Source: Anomaloglossus baeobatrachus (lineage: Eukaryota; Chordata; Amphibia; Anura; Aromobatidae). Taken from it: a stretch of DNA of 64,000 nt. The translations under genes and the position numbers were made by a program. The stretch covers positions 536,259,217 to 536,323,216 of the forward strand of contig NC_134356.1 in NCBI RefSeq assembly GCF_048569485.1. Direction: 5' to 3'. Under the pieces are notes generated by a model that did not search any database, had not been told where the DNA came from, and worked only from the letters and a program-made list of their open reading frames with translations. Positions 33,687 through 45,207 of this stretch are shown here, in pieces. The number at the start of each line of letters is the position of its first letter. Positions within the stretch are counted from its first letter, which is position 1.

Positions 33687-36600
33687 AAGAAGGGAATTTT
33701 GTTTACTTACCGTAAATTCCTTTTCTTCTAGCTCTAATTGGGAGACCCAGACAATTGGTGTATAGGCTATGCCTCCGGAGGCCGCACAAAGTATTACACT
33801 CAAAAGTGTTAAGCCCCTCCCCTTCTGCCTATACACCCCCCGTGCTCCCACGGGCTCCTCAGTTTTGGTGCAAAAGCAAGAAGGAGGAAAAAGAATTATA
33901 AACTGGTTTAAAGTAACTTCAATCCGAAGGAATATCGGAGAACTGAAACCATTCAACATGAACAACATGTGTACACAAAAAAACAGGGGCGGGTGCTGGG
34001 TCTCCCAATTAGAGCTAGAAGAAAAGGAATTTACGGTAAGTAAACAAAATTCCCTTCTTCTTTTTCGCTCTATTGGGAGACCCAGACAATTGGGACGTCC
34101 AAAAGCAGTCCCTGGGTGGGTAAAATAATACCTCGTAAGAGAGCCGTAAAACGGCCCTTTCCTACAGGTGGGCAACCGCCGCCTGAAGGACTAGTCTACC
34201 TAGGCTGGCATCCGCCGAAGCATAGGTATGCACCTGATAGTGTTTCGTGAAAGTGTGCAGGCTCGACAAGGTAGCCGCCTGACACACCTGCTGAGCCGCA
34301 GCCTGGTGCCTCAAAGCCCAGGACGCGCCCACGGCTCTGGTAGAATGGGCCCTCAGCCCTGATGGAACCGGAAGCCCAGCCGAACGGTAAGCTTCGATAA
34401 TTGGCTCCTTGATCCACCGAGCCAGGGTTGATTTGGAAACCTGTGACCCTTTACGCTGGCCAGCGACAAGGACAAGAGTGCATCCGAGCGGCGCAGGGGC
34501 GCCGTACGAGAAAAGTAGAGTCTGAGTGCTCTCACCAAATCTAACAAGTGCAAATCCTTTTCACATTGGTGAACTGGATGAGGATAAAAAGAAGGTAAGG
34601 AGATATCCTGATTGAGATGAAAGGAGGATACCCCCTTAGGGAGAAAATCCGGAACCGGACGTAGAACCACCTTGTCCTGGTGAAACACCAGGAAAGGGGC
34701 TTTGCACGACAATGCTGCTAGCTCAGACACTCGCCGAAGAGAAGTGACTGCTACTAGAAAAAACCACTTTCTGCGAAAGTTGTGAGAGGGAAATATCTCT
34801 CATTGGCTTGAATGGTGGTTTCTGAAGAACCATCAGAACCCCGTTTAGATCCCAGGGTTCTAACGGCCGCTTGTAAGGTGGAACGATGTGACAAACCCCC
34901 TGCAGGAACGTGCGTACCTGTGGAAGCCTGGCTAGGCGCTTCTGGAAAAACACAGAGAGCGCTGAGACTTGTCCCTTAAGGGAGCCGAGCGACAAACTCT
35001 TTTCCAGTCCAGATTGAAAGAAGGACAGAAAAGTGGGCAAGGCAAAAGGCCAGGGAGAAAAAACCCTGAGCAGAGCACCACGACAGGAAAATTTTCCACG
35101 TCCTGTGGTAGATCTTGGCGGACGTTGGTTTCCTAGCCTGTCTCATAGTGGCAATGACATCTTGAGATAACCCTGAAGACGCTAGGGTCCAGGACTCAAT
35201 GGCCACACAGTCAGGTTGAGGGCCGCAGAATTCAGATGGAAAAAACGGCCCTCGACATAGCAAGTCTGTTTGGTCTGGTAGTGTCCACGGTCGGCCGACC
35301 GTGAGATGCCACAGATCCGGGTACCACGACCACCTTGGCCAGTCTGGAGCGACGAGGATGGCGCGGCGGCAGTCGGTCCTGATCTTGCGTAACACTCTGG
35401 GCAACAGTGCCAGCGGAGGAAACACATAAGGGAGCTGAAACTGCGACCAATCCTGAACTAAGGTGTCTGCCGCCAGAGCTCTGGGATCTTGAGACCGTGC
35501 CATGAACATTGGTACCTTGTTGTTGTTGTGCCGGGACGCCATGAGGTCGACGTCCGGCACCCCCCAGCAGCAACAGATCTCCTGAAACACGTCCGGGTGA
35601 AGGGACCATTCCCCTGCGTCCATGCCCTGGCAACTGAAATAATCTGCTTCCCAGTTTTCCACGCCTGGGATGTGAACTGCGGATATGGTGGATGCCGTGG
35701 CTTCCACCCACATCAAAATCCGCCGGACTTCCTGGAAGGCTTGCCGGCTGCGTGTGTCGCCTTGGTGGTTGAAGTATGCCACCGCTGTGGAATTGTCCGA
35801 CTGAATTCGGATCTGCTTGCCCTCCAGCCACTGCTGGAACGCTTTCTGGGCAAGATACACTGCCCGTATGTCCAGAACGTTGATCTGAAGCGAGGACTCT
35901 TGCTGGGTCCACGTACCCTGAGCCCTGTGGTGGAGAAAACCGCTCCCCACCCTGACAGACTCGCGTCTGTCGTGACCACTTCCCAGGATGGGGGTAGGAA
36001 GGATATCCCCTTCGATAATGAAGCGGGAAGAAGCCACCACCGAAGGGAAGCTTTGGTCGCCTGAGAGAGGGAGACGGTCCTGTCGAGGGATGTCGGCTTC
36101 CTGTCCCATTTGCGTAGGATGTCCCATTGAAGGGGACGCAGGTGAAACTGCGCGAAAGGGACTGCCTCCATTGCTGCCACCATCTTCCCCAGGAAGTGCA
36201 TGAGGCGCCTCAAGGGGTGTGACTGGCCTTGAAGGAGAGATTGTACCCCTTTCTGTAGTGACTACTGCTTGATCAGCGGAAGCTTCACTATCGCTGAGAG
36301 GGTATGAAACTCCATGCCAAGATATGTCAGCGATTGGGCCGGTGCCAGATTTGACTTTTTAAAATTGATGATCCACCCGACACCCTGGAGAGACTCCAGG
36401 GTAGCGTCGAGGCTGTGTTGGCATGCCTCTTGAGAGGGTGCCTTGATCAGTATCCAAGTACGGAATCACCGAGTGATCCTGAGAGTGGAGGACCGCTACT
36501 ACAGTAGCCATAACCTCTGGAGCAATCGGTACGTGGAGATAAGCATCTTTGATATCGATCGATGCAAGGAAATCTCTTTGGGACATTGAGGTGATGACGG

Positions 36601-39577
36601 AGCGGGGGGATTCCATCCTGAACCGTCTGGTTTTTACATGTTTGTTGAGCAGTTTCAGGTCCAGGACCGGGCGGAAAGACCCGTCCTCTTTTGGGACCAC
36701 AAACAAGTTGGAGTAAAAACCGTGGCTCAGGTGCTGAAGAGGAACCGGGATCACCACTCCTTCTGCCTTCAGAGTGCGCAGCGCCTGCAGAAGAGCCTCG
36801 GCTCGCTAGTGAGGCGGGGATGACCTGAAGAATCGAGTCGGGGGACGAGAGGTGAACTCTATCTTGTAACCGTGAGACAGAATGTCTCTCACCCAGCGGT
36901 CTTTTATTTGTGGCAGCCAGGTGTCGCAAAAGCGGGAAAGCCTGCCACCGACCGAGGATGCTACTAGAGGAGGTCGAAAGTCATGAGGAAGCCGCTTTGT
37001 TAGCGGCGCCTCCGGTGGCCTATTAAGGACGTGACTTAGACCGCCATGCATCAGAGTTCCTTTGTTCTTTCTGAGACCTTTTGGACGAGGAGAATTGGGA
37101 CCTGCCCACGCCCTGAAAGGACCGAGACCTCGACTGCCCTCTCCTCCGTTGGGGTATGTCCTGTTTGGACTGGGGTAAGGATGTATCCTTTCCCTTGGAT
37201 TGTTTGATGATTTCATCCAGACGCTCGCCAAACAGCCTGTCGCCAAAAATTGGCAAACTGGTTAAGCGCTTTTTGGAAGCAGAATCTGCCTTCCATTCCC
37301 GTAGCCACAAGGCCCTGCGGAGTACCACCGAATTGGCGGCCGCGACCGCCGTATGGCTCGCAGAGTCCAGGACAGCAATAATAGCGTAAGACGCAATTGC
37401 CGAGGTCTGGGTGGTAATGGATGCCACTTGTGGCGCGGCCGTGCATGTGGCTGCTTCAATTTTTGCTTGACCTGCTGAGATAGCTTGTAGCGCCCATACA
37501 GCTGCGAATGCTGGGGCAAAAGAAGCTCCGATAGCTTCATGGATGGATTTCAACCAGAGCTCCATCTGCCTGTCAGTGGCATCCTTGAACGAGGCCCCCT
37601 CGTCCACTGCAAGTATGGATCTAGCCGCCAGTCTGGAGATTGGAGGATCCACTTTGGGACACTGAGTCCAACCTTTAACCACGTCAGGGGGAAAAGGATA
37701 ACGTGTATCCTTAAGGCGCTTAGAAAAAACGCTTATCTGGACAAGCATGATGATTCTGGACTGCCTCTCTGAAATCAGAGTGGTCTAGAAACATACTCGG
37801 TGTAAGAGAAGCTGACTCCTCCGCCGGAGGAGCTGAGGGAGAAATATCCAGCATTTGATCGATGGACGCAATAAGAACGTTCAGTATGGCGTCCCCGTCT
37901 GGAGTATTAAGATTGAGAGCGCCCTCAGGATCAGAATCCTGATCAGCTGTCTCCACAGTATCAACCAGAGATTCCCCTCGCTGAGACCCTGAACAATATG
38001 ATGTCGAGGGAAATTCTAAGCGAGCCCGCTTAGTCGGTCTGGGGCTGGGGTCTAAGTCAGAACCCTCAGCCTGGGATGTATGAGATACCCCTTGGTGGTC
38101 CAACTGAGGGGGGCCAGGGAACAATGATTCAACAGAGTCCCTTTGCTGAGATACCGGCCTGGACTGCAAGGCTTCTAGTATCTTAGCCATAGTCTCAGAG
38201 AGTTTTGCAAACTCCGTCCCCGTCACTAGGACAGTGTCAACAGGTGGCTCCCCCTGGGCCCCTCTTAGCAGAGGCCCTGGCTGAAAAAGTGTCACAGGGG
38301 CCGAACATTGCACACAATGAGGGTCAATGGAACTTGCCGGCAGCTGGGTCGTACAAGCGACGCAGGCAGCATAATAAGCCTGTGTTTTTGGCACCCCTGC
38401 CTTTTGTGGGCGCCATGCTATTGTTTTCCCTGAGTAACACACTAGGGTATATAGCCAGAATGAACTGTGCTCATACAGTGTAAAATATATACTAAAAACA
38501 AATAATGTATCAGTACACTACAGCACCATGAGGCTAGCACCACAGGTGCTGCTTACCATCCGCCTAAAGCGGTTATGAGGCCACCAGAGACCTTGTCTGG
38601 GTCTCTCAGGGTTTGTCCCTCTCTGCAGCGTCGTAGGAGCTGACAGGAAATGGCTGCGGCGTCCTGACGAGAGGAGGGAGCCGTGGGCGTAGCCGAGGTG
38701 CTCACACTGTGCACAGTGAGGGGAGTGGAGTATGGAAATCATACTCCAGCCCTCAGTGCTGCTCTTCCGTGCAGCGTCCCGCCCTTCCCCTGCCTGTCAG
38801 GGCTGAGGGCGGGAGAAAGGGAAACTAGGCCGCACGCCAAGCCGGGGACTCGAGTATAAGCGTGGCCGCCGTAAAAGCGCGGCTAACGCCGAAGTCCCCG
38901 GCGAACTACAAGTCCCAGCCGCGCTGCAGTTTCCCATGGCAGCGGCGGTTAGCGCGGTAGTCCCTACATATAAACACACTCAGCAACGCTGAGTGTGTAA
39001 TGGCACAGTTTAAACCGGTCCCCCGGTGCACTAGCACACCCAGCAAGCTGAGGTGTTGCCGTGCGCGGTCCCCACAGGGATACAGAGTACCTTCACGTAG
39101 CAGGGCCATGTCCCTGAACGGTACCCGGCTCCTTCCAGCAGGCTCCATAGGAGTTGTGGATGAAGCACGGTCTCAGTGCCTGGAGACCTATAGGATCCCA
39201 CTTCACCCAGAGCCCTGAGGGGGATGGGGAAGGAAAGCAGCATGTGGGCTCCAGCCTCCGTACCCGCAATGGATACCTCAACCTTAACAACACCCGACAA
39301 GAGTGGGGTGAGAAGGGAGCATGCTGGGGGCCCTATATGGGCCCACTTTTCTTCCAACCGACATAGTCAGCAGCTGCTGCTGACTAATCTGTGGAGCTGT
39401 GCGTGCGTGTCTGACCTCCTTCGCACAAAGCAAAAAACTGAGGAGCCCGTGGGAGCACGGGGGGTGTATAGGCAGAAGGGGAGGGGCTTAACACTTTTGA
39501 GTGTAATACTTTGTGCGGCCTCCGGAGGCATAGCCTATACACCAATTGTCTGGGTCTCCCAATAGAGCGACAAAGAA
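33687..39577 (-). mobile_element. DIRS-type tyrosine-recombinase retrotransposon, copy C (fossil, broken)
   Basis: About 5.9 kb on the - strand inside the hAT-like element. Parts: 5' terminal repeat and leader (39577-about 38420), gag-like region (about 38415-37023), reverse transcriptase and RNase H region (about 37246-35170), recombinase region (about 35160-34196), internal complementary region (33994-34094) and 3' terminal repeat (to 33687). The usual motifs are present (FRPVLDLKLLNKHV, LEIRAVYLAL-like block, KIYHRTWKIFLSWC). The copy has roughly half a dozen breaks spread over all three genes and looks the oldest of the three complete-length copies. Confidence 0.9.
33994..34094. repeat. 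Internal complementary region of DIRS copy C
   Basis: Complement of the left end fused to complement of the right end, as in copies A and B. Here it carries AATTAGAGCT and CTCTATTGGGAGAC variants that match the variants at this copy's own ends (GCTCTAATTGGGAG at 33732, CCCAATAGAGCGAC at 39560). Confidence 0.85.
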
Positions 39578-40403
39578 ATTGTTCACAGCTGCGACTTTTG
39601 AGTGATAAATGCTTCAAGGGGTCTTCCCCATGCTGTTGCCATGTCATTTGAGCACTCTTCTGAGACTTTTGTGACATTTTTAGGGTTTCTACATGCTACC
39701 GGGGGTCATTTCATAAAAATTCTCGGGTCTCCTATAGGATAACATTGGGCTCGGTGCTCGGGCCGAGTACACGAGTATCTTGGGATGCTCGGCCCGAGCC
39801 TCGAGCACCCAAGCTTTTTGGTACTCGCTCATCACTAATTGTTACCCCTCTATAAATCACTTGTAAGGCCACATCTGAAATATGGGATCCAGTTTTGGGC
39901 TCCACATTTTAAAAAGGACATTCTGAAGTTAGAGTCAGTTCAAAGGCAAGCAACTAGACTACTTCAAGGGATGGAAGGCCTCCCATATGATGACAGGTTG
40001 GAAAAGTTAGATATGTTTAGTTTAGAAAAAAGACGTCTCAGAGGAGATCTCATTTATATGTATAAATACAGGTGTGGTCAATATAAAGGACTGGCACATG
40101 ACTTATTTCTTCCAAAAACAATACTAAGGACCAGGGGGCACTCACTGCGAGTGGAAGAAAAGCGATTCCGGCAGCTAAACAGGAAAGGGTTCTTTACAGT
40201 TAGAGCAGTCAGACTGTGGAATGCCGACCACAAGATGTAGTAATGGCAGATACTATAACAGCTTTTAAAAAAGGGCTGGATGATTTCCTCAGTACACACA
40301 ACATTGTTGGTTATAAATGACTTTGTGACCAAATGTAGAACTGGTGAAGGAAGGTTGAACTAGATGGACCTAGGTCTTTTTTCAACCTAAGTAACTATGT
40401 AAT

Positions 40404-40822
40404 ATTAAAAAAAAAAATACTAAAAATGTTGAAAAATACATCTAATCCAAACACCTGATTTTTTTTTAGGGATAGGAGAGGGCTGCAGCCCATCAGCAGC
40501 CTCTGATTGGCTGCGGCATGAAAGGAGTTGTCCAAGTAGTAGTATACAACTCCATTAAACTATTGGCCATTTTCTGATGATGCATTATGGCTCCTACACA
40601 CAAACATATTTTCAGTCTGAGTACGATCCACCAAATAAATCAGAGAGCTCTCAGACCAATGCTATCCAATGAGGCAGTGCATGTCCGAAATATTCCTCGG
40701 ACTGAGAGGTCTGAGGAAAAAAATAAATAAATAATTGCAGCATGCCCGACTTTCCTCCGAGAATCGGATGGCACTCAGCCATTCAAGTCTATGAGTCCAT
40801 GATAAACGTCAGACCACACTTA
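40404..40822. other. Anonymous DNA
   Basis: Between the end of the CR1 tail and the next MITE; no gene or terminal repeat recognised. Confidence 0.5.
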
Positions 40823-41404
40823 AGGGGGCTTTACACGCTGCGACATCGCTAATGCGGAGTCGTTGGGGTCACGGAATTTGTGACGCACATCCGGCCGCAT
40901 TAGCGATGCCGTTGCGTGTGACACCGATAAGCGATTTTGCATCGTTGCAAAAACGTGCAAAATCGCTAATCGGCGACATGGGGGTCAATTCTTAAAAATC
41001 GTTACTGCAGCAGTAACGAAGTTGTTCCTCGTTCCTGCGGCAGCACACATCGCTGCGTGTGACGCCGCAGGAACGAGGAAGCTCCCCTTACCTGCCTCCC
41101 GGCTGCTATGCAGAAGGAAGGAGGTGGGCGGGATGTTACGTCCCGCTCATCTCCGCCCCTCCGCTGCTATTGGGCGGCGGTTCAGTGACGTTTCAGTGAC
41201 GTCGCTGTGACGCCGTACGGACAGCCCCCTTAGAAAGGAGGTGGTTCGCCGGTCACAGCGACGTCGCCGGACAGGTATGTATGTGTGACGGCTCTGGGCG
41301 ATGTTGTGCGGCACGGGCAGCGATATGCCCGTGTCGCACAACAGATGGGGGCGGGTACCCACACTAGCGATATCGGGACCGATATCGCAGTGTGTAAAGT
41401 AGCC
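40823..41404. mobile_element. TWA-target MITE family M1, copy 3
   Basis: GGGGGCTTTACACGCTGCGA at the left and the inverse TATCGCAGTGTGTAAAGTAGCC at the right, with TTA/TAA flanks. Shared interior GTTCCTGCGGCAGCACACAT and GGTGGGCGGGATGTTACGTC. Confidence 0.82.
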
Positions 41405-41783
41405 TTAATAGAGAAGATGGAGAAACTTAAAAACGGATCACTCTCTGATTTAGTATTATTGGACTGTTTTTCTCGGATGGAGACAATATGGTCGTGTAAA
41501 CCCAGTTTCGGGGGTGATAACGGAGGCCACATCATGCTGCCAGCACCTGAAAATCTGCCCACCACCATCGCCCAATTGCTGCCCTACTTGGTTTCAAAAT
41601 GATGTGTCCATTGGGCATCAGAGTGGGTGTGCAGCAGGAATTTATGACCTATAAATCCCATGAATAAAGTCTGATGACACAACATTTCACCATGACAGTC
41701 ATTCTAATCCTAGAAGAGATGGAGCCACAGGACGTGTGTATGCAGCCATTACCACTGGAGAGGTTAGCTTAGAAACAGTGTAA
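41405..41783. other. Anonymous DNA
   Basis: About 0.38 kb between two mobile elements. The + frame 41285-41602 crosses the MITE edge and has no recognisable domain. Confidence 0.45.
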
Positions 41784-42568
41784 GGCTGGTTTCAGACGTC
41801 CGTGTTTTAGGTACGTGTGACATCCGTTTTTAACACGGATGTCACACGTACCCATGTTACCCTATTGTGTACTCTCACACGGCCGTGTTTTCACACGGAC
41901 CGTGCGGCCCCACTATTTCACACGGAGACGTGCCAGTTTTTCTCCAGCAGCATGGGTGTCACACGGACCGCACACTGATGTGATCCGTGTGACATCAGTG
42001 TGACAAGTACCGGAGAAAACACGGGTTTTTAAATAAAAAGATTTTCTATATTTACCTGTATCCAGCGATTCTGTCTCCGGCTGTGCTGCGTCCCGCTCCT
42101 GACCCCCTCTCATTACTTACATTGATTATTCACCGCGTTGAGCAGCTGAGAGCAGGGGCATCATGGTGGCAGCGCAGGAGACAGCACCGCCGAGGACAGC
42201 ATCGCTAGTGACAGGTGAGTATCCTGCCAGCAGTGTGTGTTCAGGGACGTCCATGAGGTCATTGGATTTCCCAATGAACTCTGATGACCTCCTGATGACA
42301 CCCCTGCGACAACTGCGTTACAGCGAGTGATGGTGACTTCCAGGGGTTCATGAGAGTTCATTGGGAACCCTGATGAGTCCCTGGATGTCACTGCACAAAC
42401 TGCTGTATACTCACCTGTCACCGGCGATGTCCCCGGTGATGTCCTCGGCTGTGCTGTACCCAGCCTGTCCCCGCGATGTTACATAGTTACATAGTTACTT
42501 AGGTTGAAAAAAGACCTAGGTCCATCTAGTTCAACCTTCCTCCACCAGTTCTACATTTAGTCACTAAG

Positions 42569-42919
42569 TCATTTATAACCAACAATGTTTTGTGTACTGA
42601 GGAAATCATCCAGCCCTTTTTTAAAAGCTGTTATAGTATCTGCCATTACTACCTCTTGTGGTAGTGTATTCCACAGTCTGACCGCTCTAACTGTAAAGAA
42701 CCCTTTCCTATTTAGGTTTCGGAATCGCTTTTCTTCCACTCGCAGTGAGTGCCCCCTGGTCCTTAGTATTGTCTTCGGAAGAAATAAGTCATGTGCCAGT
42801 CCTTTATATTGACCACACATGTATTTATACATATAAATGAGATCTCCTCTGAGACGTCTTTTTTCTAAGCTAAACATATCTAACTTTTTCAACCTGTCAT
42901 CATATGGGAGGTCTTCCAT
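42569..42919 (-). pseudogene. C-terminal part of the CR1 ORF2-like protein
   Basis: 116 codons reading EDLPYDDRLKKLDMFSLEKR and ending NIVGYK, the conserved tail of CR1 polyproteins. It is in a different frame from the reverse transcriptase because of the 2-base loss just upstream. Part of the LINE at 42484-44611. Confidence 0.85.
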
Positions 42920-42932
42920 TCCTTGTAATAGT

Positions 42933-44501
42933 CTAGTTGCCCGCCTTTGAACTGACTAACTTCTGAATGTCCTTTTTAAAATGTGGAGCCCAAAACTGGA
43001 TCCCGTATTCCAGATGTGGCCTTACAAGTGATTTATAGAGGGGTAACAATACGTTGGGATCACGGGATCTAATCTCTCTTTTTATACACCCTAAAATCTT
43101 GTTTGCTTTAGCAGCTGCTGCCTGACATTGAGTGCTGCTGCTCAGCTTATTTGTAATGAGAATACCCAAGTCCTTCTCCTGTTCTGTAGTCCCGAGTTTA
43201 CTTCCATTTAATGTATACGCAGCTATAGGATTACTCCGTCCTAGGTGCATTACTTTACATTTATCAACATTAAATCTCATTTGCCAAGTATCTGCCCATT
43301 CTGACATCTTATCCAGATCTTTTTGTAATATTGTACTATCCAGGTCAGTTTTTAATATCCTACATAGTTTGGTGTCATCGGCAAAGACTGACACTGTACT
43401 ATCAATCCCATCCACAAGGTCATTAATAAAGAGAGTAAAAAGAATCGGTCCTAGCACAGATCCCTGCGGCACCCCACTGCTCACTATAGCCCATTTAGAG
43501 AATGTACCATTTATGACTACTCTTTGTTTCCTATCTTTTAGCCAATTCCTTACCCAGTTGCATATTGTGTCCCCTAGTCCTTGCTTCTGGAGCTTTAGTA
43601 TAAGGCTATTATGTGGTACAGTATCAAATGCCTTTGCAAAGTCCAAATAAATCATATCAGCTGCATTACCAATATCCAGGTTTGAACTTACCCCCTCATA
43701 GAACCCCAACAGGTTGGTTAGACACGACTTATCTTTCATGAATCCATGCTGTTTGTCAGTTATCATATTATTTTCTGCAATATATTTTTGCATGTCATCC
43801 CTTAAAATGCCCTCAAAAACTTTGCATACTACTGATGTCAGGCTTACTGGACGGTAGTTGCCTGGATCTACCCTCTTACCTTTCTTAAATATTGGTACCA
43901 CATCAGCAATCCTCCAATCCTGAGGCACCAACCCTGTTACAAGTGAGTCTAAAAATATGAGATACAGCGGTCTGTCGATTACGGAGCTCAATTCCCTCAA
44001 TATTCGTGGATGAATGCCATCTGGCCCTGGGGATTTGTCAATGTTTAATTTACTCAGACGTAGGCGTACTTCATCTTGTGTTAAATTAATTATATCGGGT
44101 GGTGGACTTTGATTTTTCACTTGTTGAATGATCCCTGGTACAGTCAGTTCCTTGGTGAATACAGATGAGAAATGCCTATTTAATATCTCAGTCTTTTGTT
44201 TGTCCTCTATAACTAACTTATTATATTTTAAGGGGCCGATACTATCCTTTGTTTTCCTTTTGGCATTAATGTATTTATAAAAGATTTTGGGATTTATTTT
44301 AATGTCATTGGCGATTTTTGTTTCAGTAGCTAATTTTGCTTGTTTGATTTCTTTTTTACATTTCCTATTGATATCTTTATACTCCTGCAATGCTATTTCT
44401 GTATTCTCAGCCTTTAAGATTTTAAATGCCCTTTGTTTTTGTTTTATTATACTTTGTACAGTCTTATTTATCCATAGTGGTTTCTTTTTATTCCTGGACA
44501 T
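42933..44501 (-). pseudogene. CR1 reverse transcriptase (ORF2-like), endonuclease missing
   Basis: 522 codons. Reverse transcriptase motifs appear in normal order: GPDGIHPRILREL, NYRPVSLTSVVCKVFE, KQHGFMKDKSCLTNLL, YLDFAKAFDTVPH, GVPQGSVLGPILF, FADDTKLC and DKCKVMHLG. The last residues (KLVSSKAGN) are out of frame relative to the other copy, so the natural protein would continue. Remaining domain order agrees with the CR1 clade. Not a host gene. Confidence 0.88.
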
Positions 44502-44832
44502 TTTATTACCACTGGGTATACGTTTTTTACAGGACTCTAGTAGTATATCCTTAAACTTACCCCATTTATGTTCGGTATCCCCAGTTCCGGTTTCCAGATC
44601 CTCAGGCAGTCAATAATCAATGAAAATAATGAGCGGGGATCAGGAGCGGGACGCAGCAGAGCCGGAGACAGCATCGCTGGATACAGGTAAATATAGAACA
44701 TCTTTTCATTACAGAGACACGTGTTTTACCCGGTACGTGTCACACGTATGCAAACACGGATGTCACACGTGTGACCATAACCATGCGTGTGACTGGTACC
44801 TGATTAAACACGGACGTCTGAAACCAGCTTAA

Positions 44833-45207
44833 GCGCTGTCTACAAGAGGCGTCTATGGTGGGGGTAAATTTGGGGAGACATCATACTTACCCCAGATCTT
44901 TAGTGCTTTGGTCACTGGTGGGATTGTCTGAGGAACTGAGTGTTTTCTGTGCGCTCACACACAGCGGCCGGCACCATGAAGATCCTAATGCTCTGAATAC
45001 AAAGAAAAATGGAGTCATAATATGGCACAGGGTGGCATCTTCCCTGCTGAGCTCGGGGAATGCCATTATCATCACTGTCCATACACATACATGCATAGTT
45101 TTATGTTCGTCCACTAATGAGAGGCAGAGGCCGGTCTGTAATGTCACATCACGTCTCACATTCATGTGTTACACGTCTGGCAGTCATGAGGGTCAAGATG
45201 ATCTGAA
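44833..45207. other. Anonymous DNA
   Basis: No domain in the short frames on either strand; no terminal repeats recognised. Confidence 0.45.

Larger units (their letters stand above)
31355..39837. mobile_element. hAT-like element with giant foldback, inserted in the CR1 LINE and itself hit by DIRS copy C
   Basis: The left end TAGTGATGAGCGAGTATGCT and the right end (complement TAGTGATGAGCGAGTACCAA) are inverted. Flanking ATTGTTAC (31347-31354 and 39838-39845) is a perfect 8-bp target duplication; the uninterrupted CR1 copy at 43 kb shows this sequence only once. Without DIRS copy C the element is about 2.6 kb. It has no transposase that I can recognise, so it is probably non-autonomous. Much of its left half is a long palindrome (31645-33254). 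Confidence 0.9.
31077..40403 (+). mobile_element. CR1-type LINE fragment, 5'-truncated, split by a hAT-like element
   Basis: Two collinear pieces of one insertion: 31077-31346 encodes DKMSEWADTWQMRFNVDKCK and onward through the end of the reverse transcriptase, and 39838-40403 continues with the C-terminal part (RLEKLDMFSLEKRRLRGDLI) and the 3' tail TTTTTTCAACCTAAGTAACT. The join ATTGTTAC is the 8-bp duplication made by the inserted element. The 5' end coincides with the edge of DIRS copy B. In the second piece the expected RLWNTLPQEVV reads RLWNADHKM, so the frame shifts near 40224. A better-preserved copy of the same family is at 42484-44611. Confidence 0.88.
42484..44611 (-). mobile_element. 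CR1-type LINE, 5'-truncated, nearly complete reverse transcriptase
   Basis: The - strand codes from about 44611 (DLETGTGDTEHKWGKF) through MSRNKKKPLWINKT into a full LINE reverse transcriptase: LYLIFLDSL...RIADVVPIFKKGKRVDPGNYRP, DFAKAFDTVPH (catalytic Asp), SGVPQGSVLGPILFTLFINDL, and FADDTKL (F-x-DD box). The endonuclease domain is missing, so it is 5'-truncated as usual. A 2-base deletion near 42960, judged against the copy at 39.9 kb, shifts the frame. The second piece (42919-42569) finishes the protein with LWNTLPQEVVMADTITAF...NIVGYK. The 3' end is the CR1-like tail complementary to TTACATAGTTACTTAGGTTG. Confidence 0.9.
41784..44829. mobile_element. Foldback MITE (TIR GGCTGGTTTCAGACGTCCGTG) interrupted by a CR1 LINE
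   Basis: The left end GGCTGGTTTCAGACGTCCGT and right end ACGGACGTCTGAAACCAGC are inverse copies, with TAA beside both. Inner arms pair too: CCAGCGATTCTGTCTCCGGC at 42063 with GCCGGAGACAGCATCGCTGG at 44662. The CR1 copy at 42484-44611 sits within it. Net length without the LINE is about 0.9 kb. Confidence 0.8.

Noticed and set aside
33576-34175. 199-codon frame at the 3' end of DIRS copy C
   Set aside because: Lies over the terminal repeat and the internal complementary region, where complementary structure keeps frames open; no domain.
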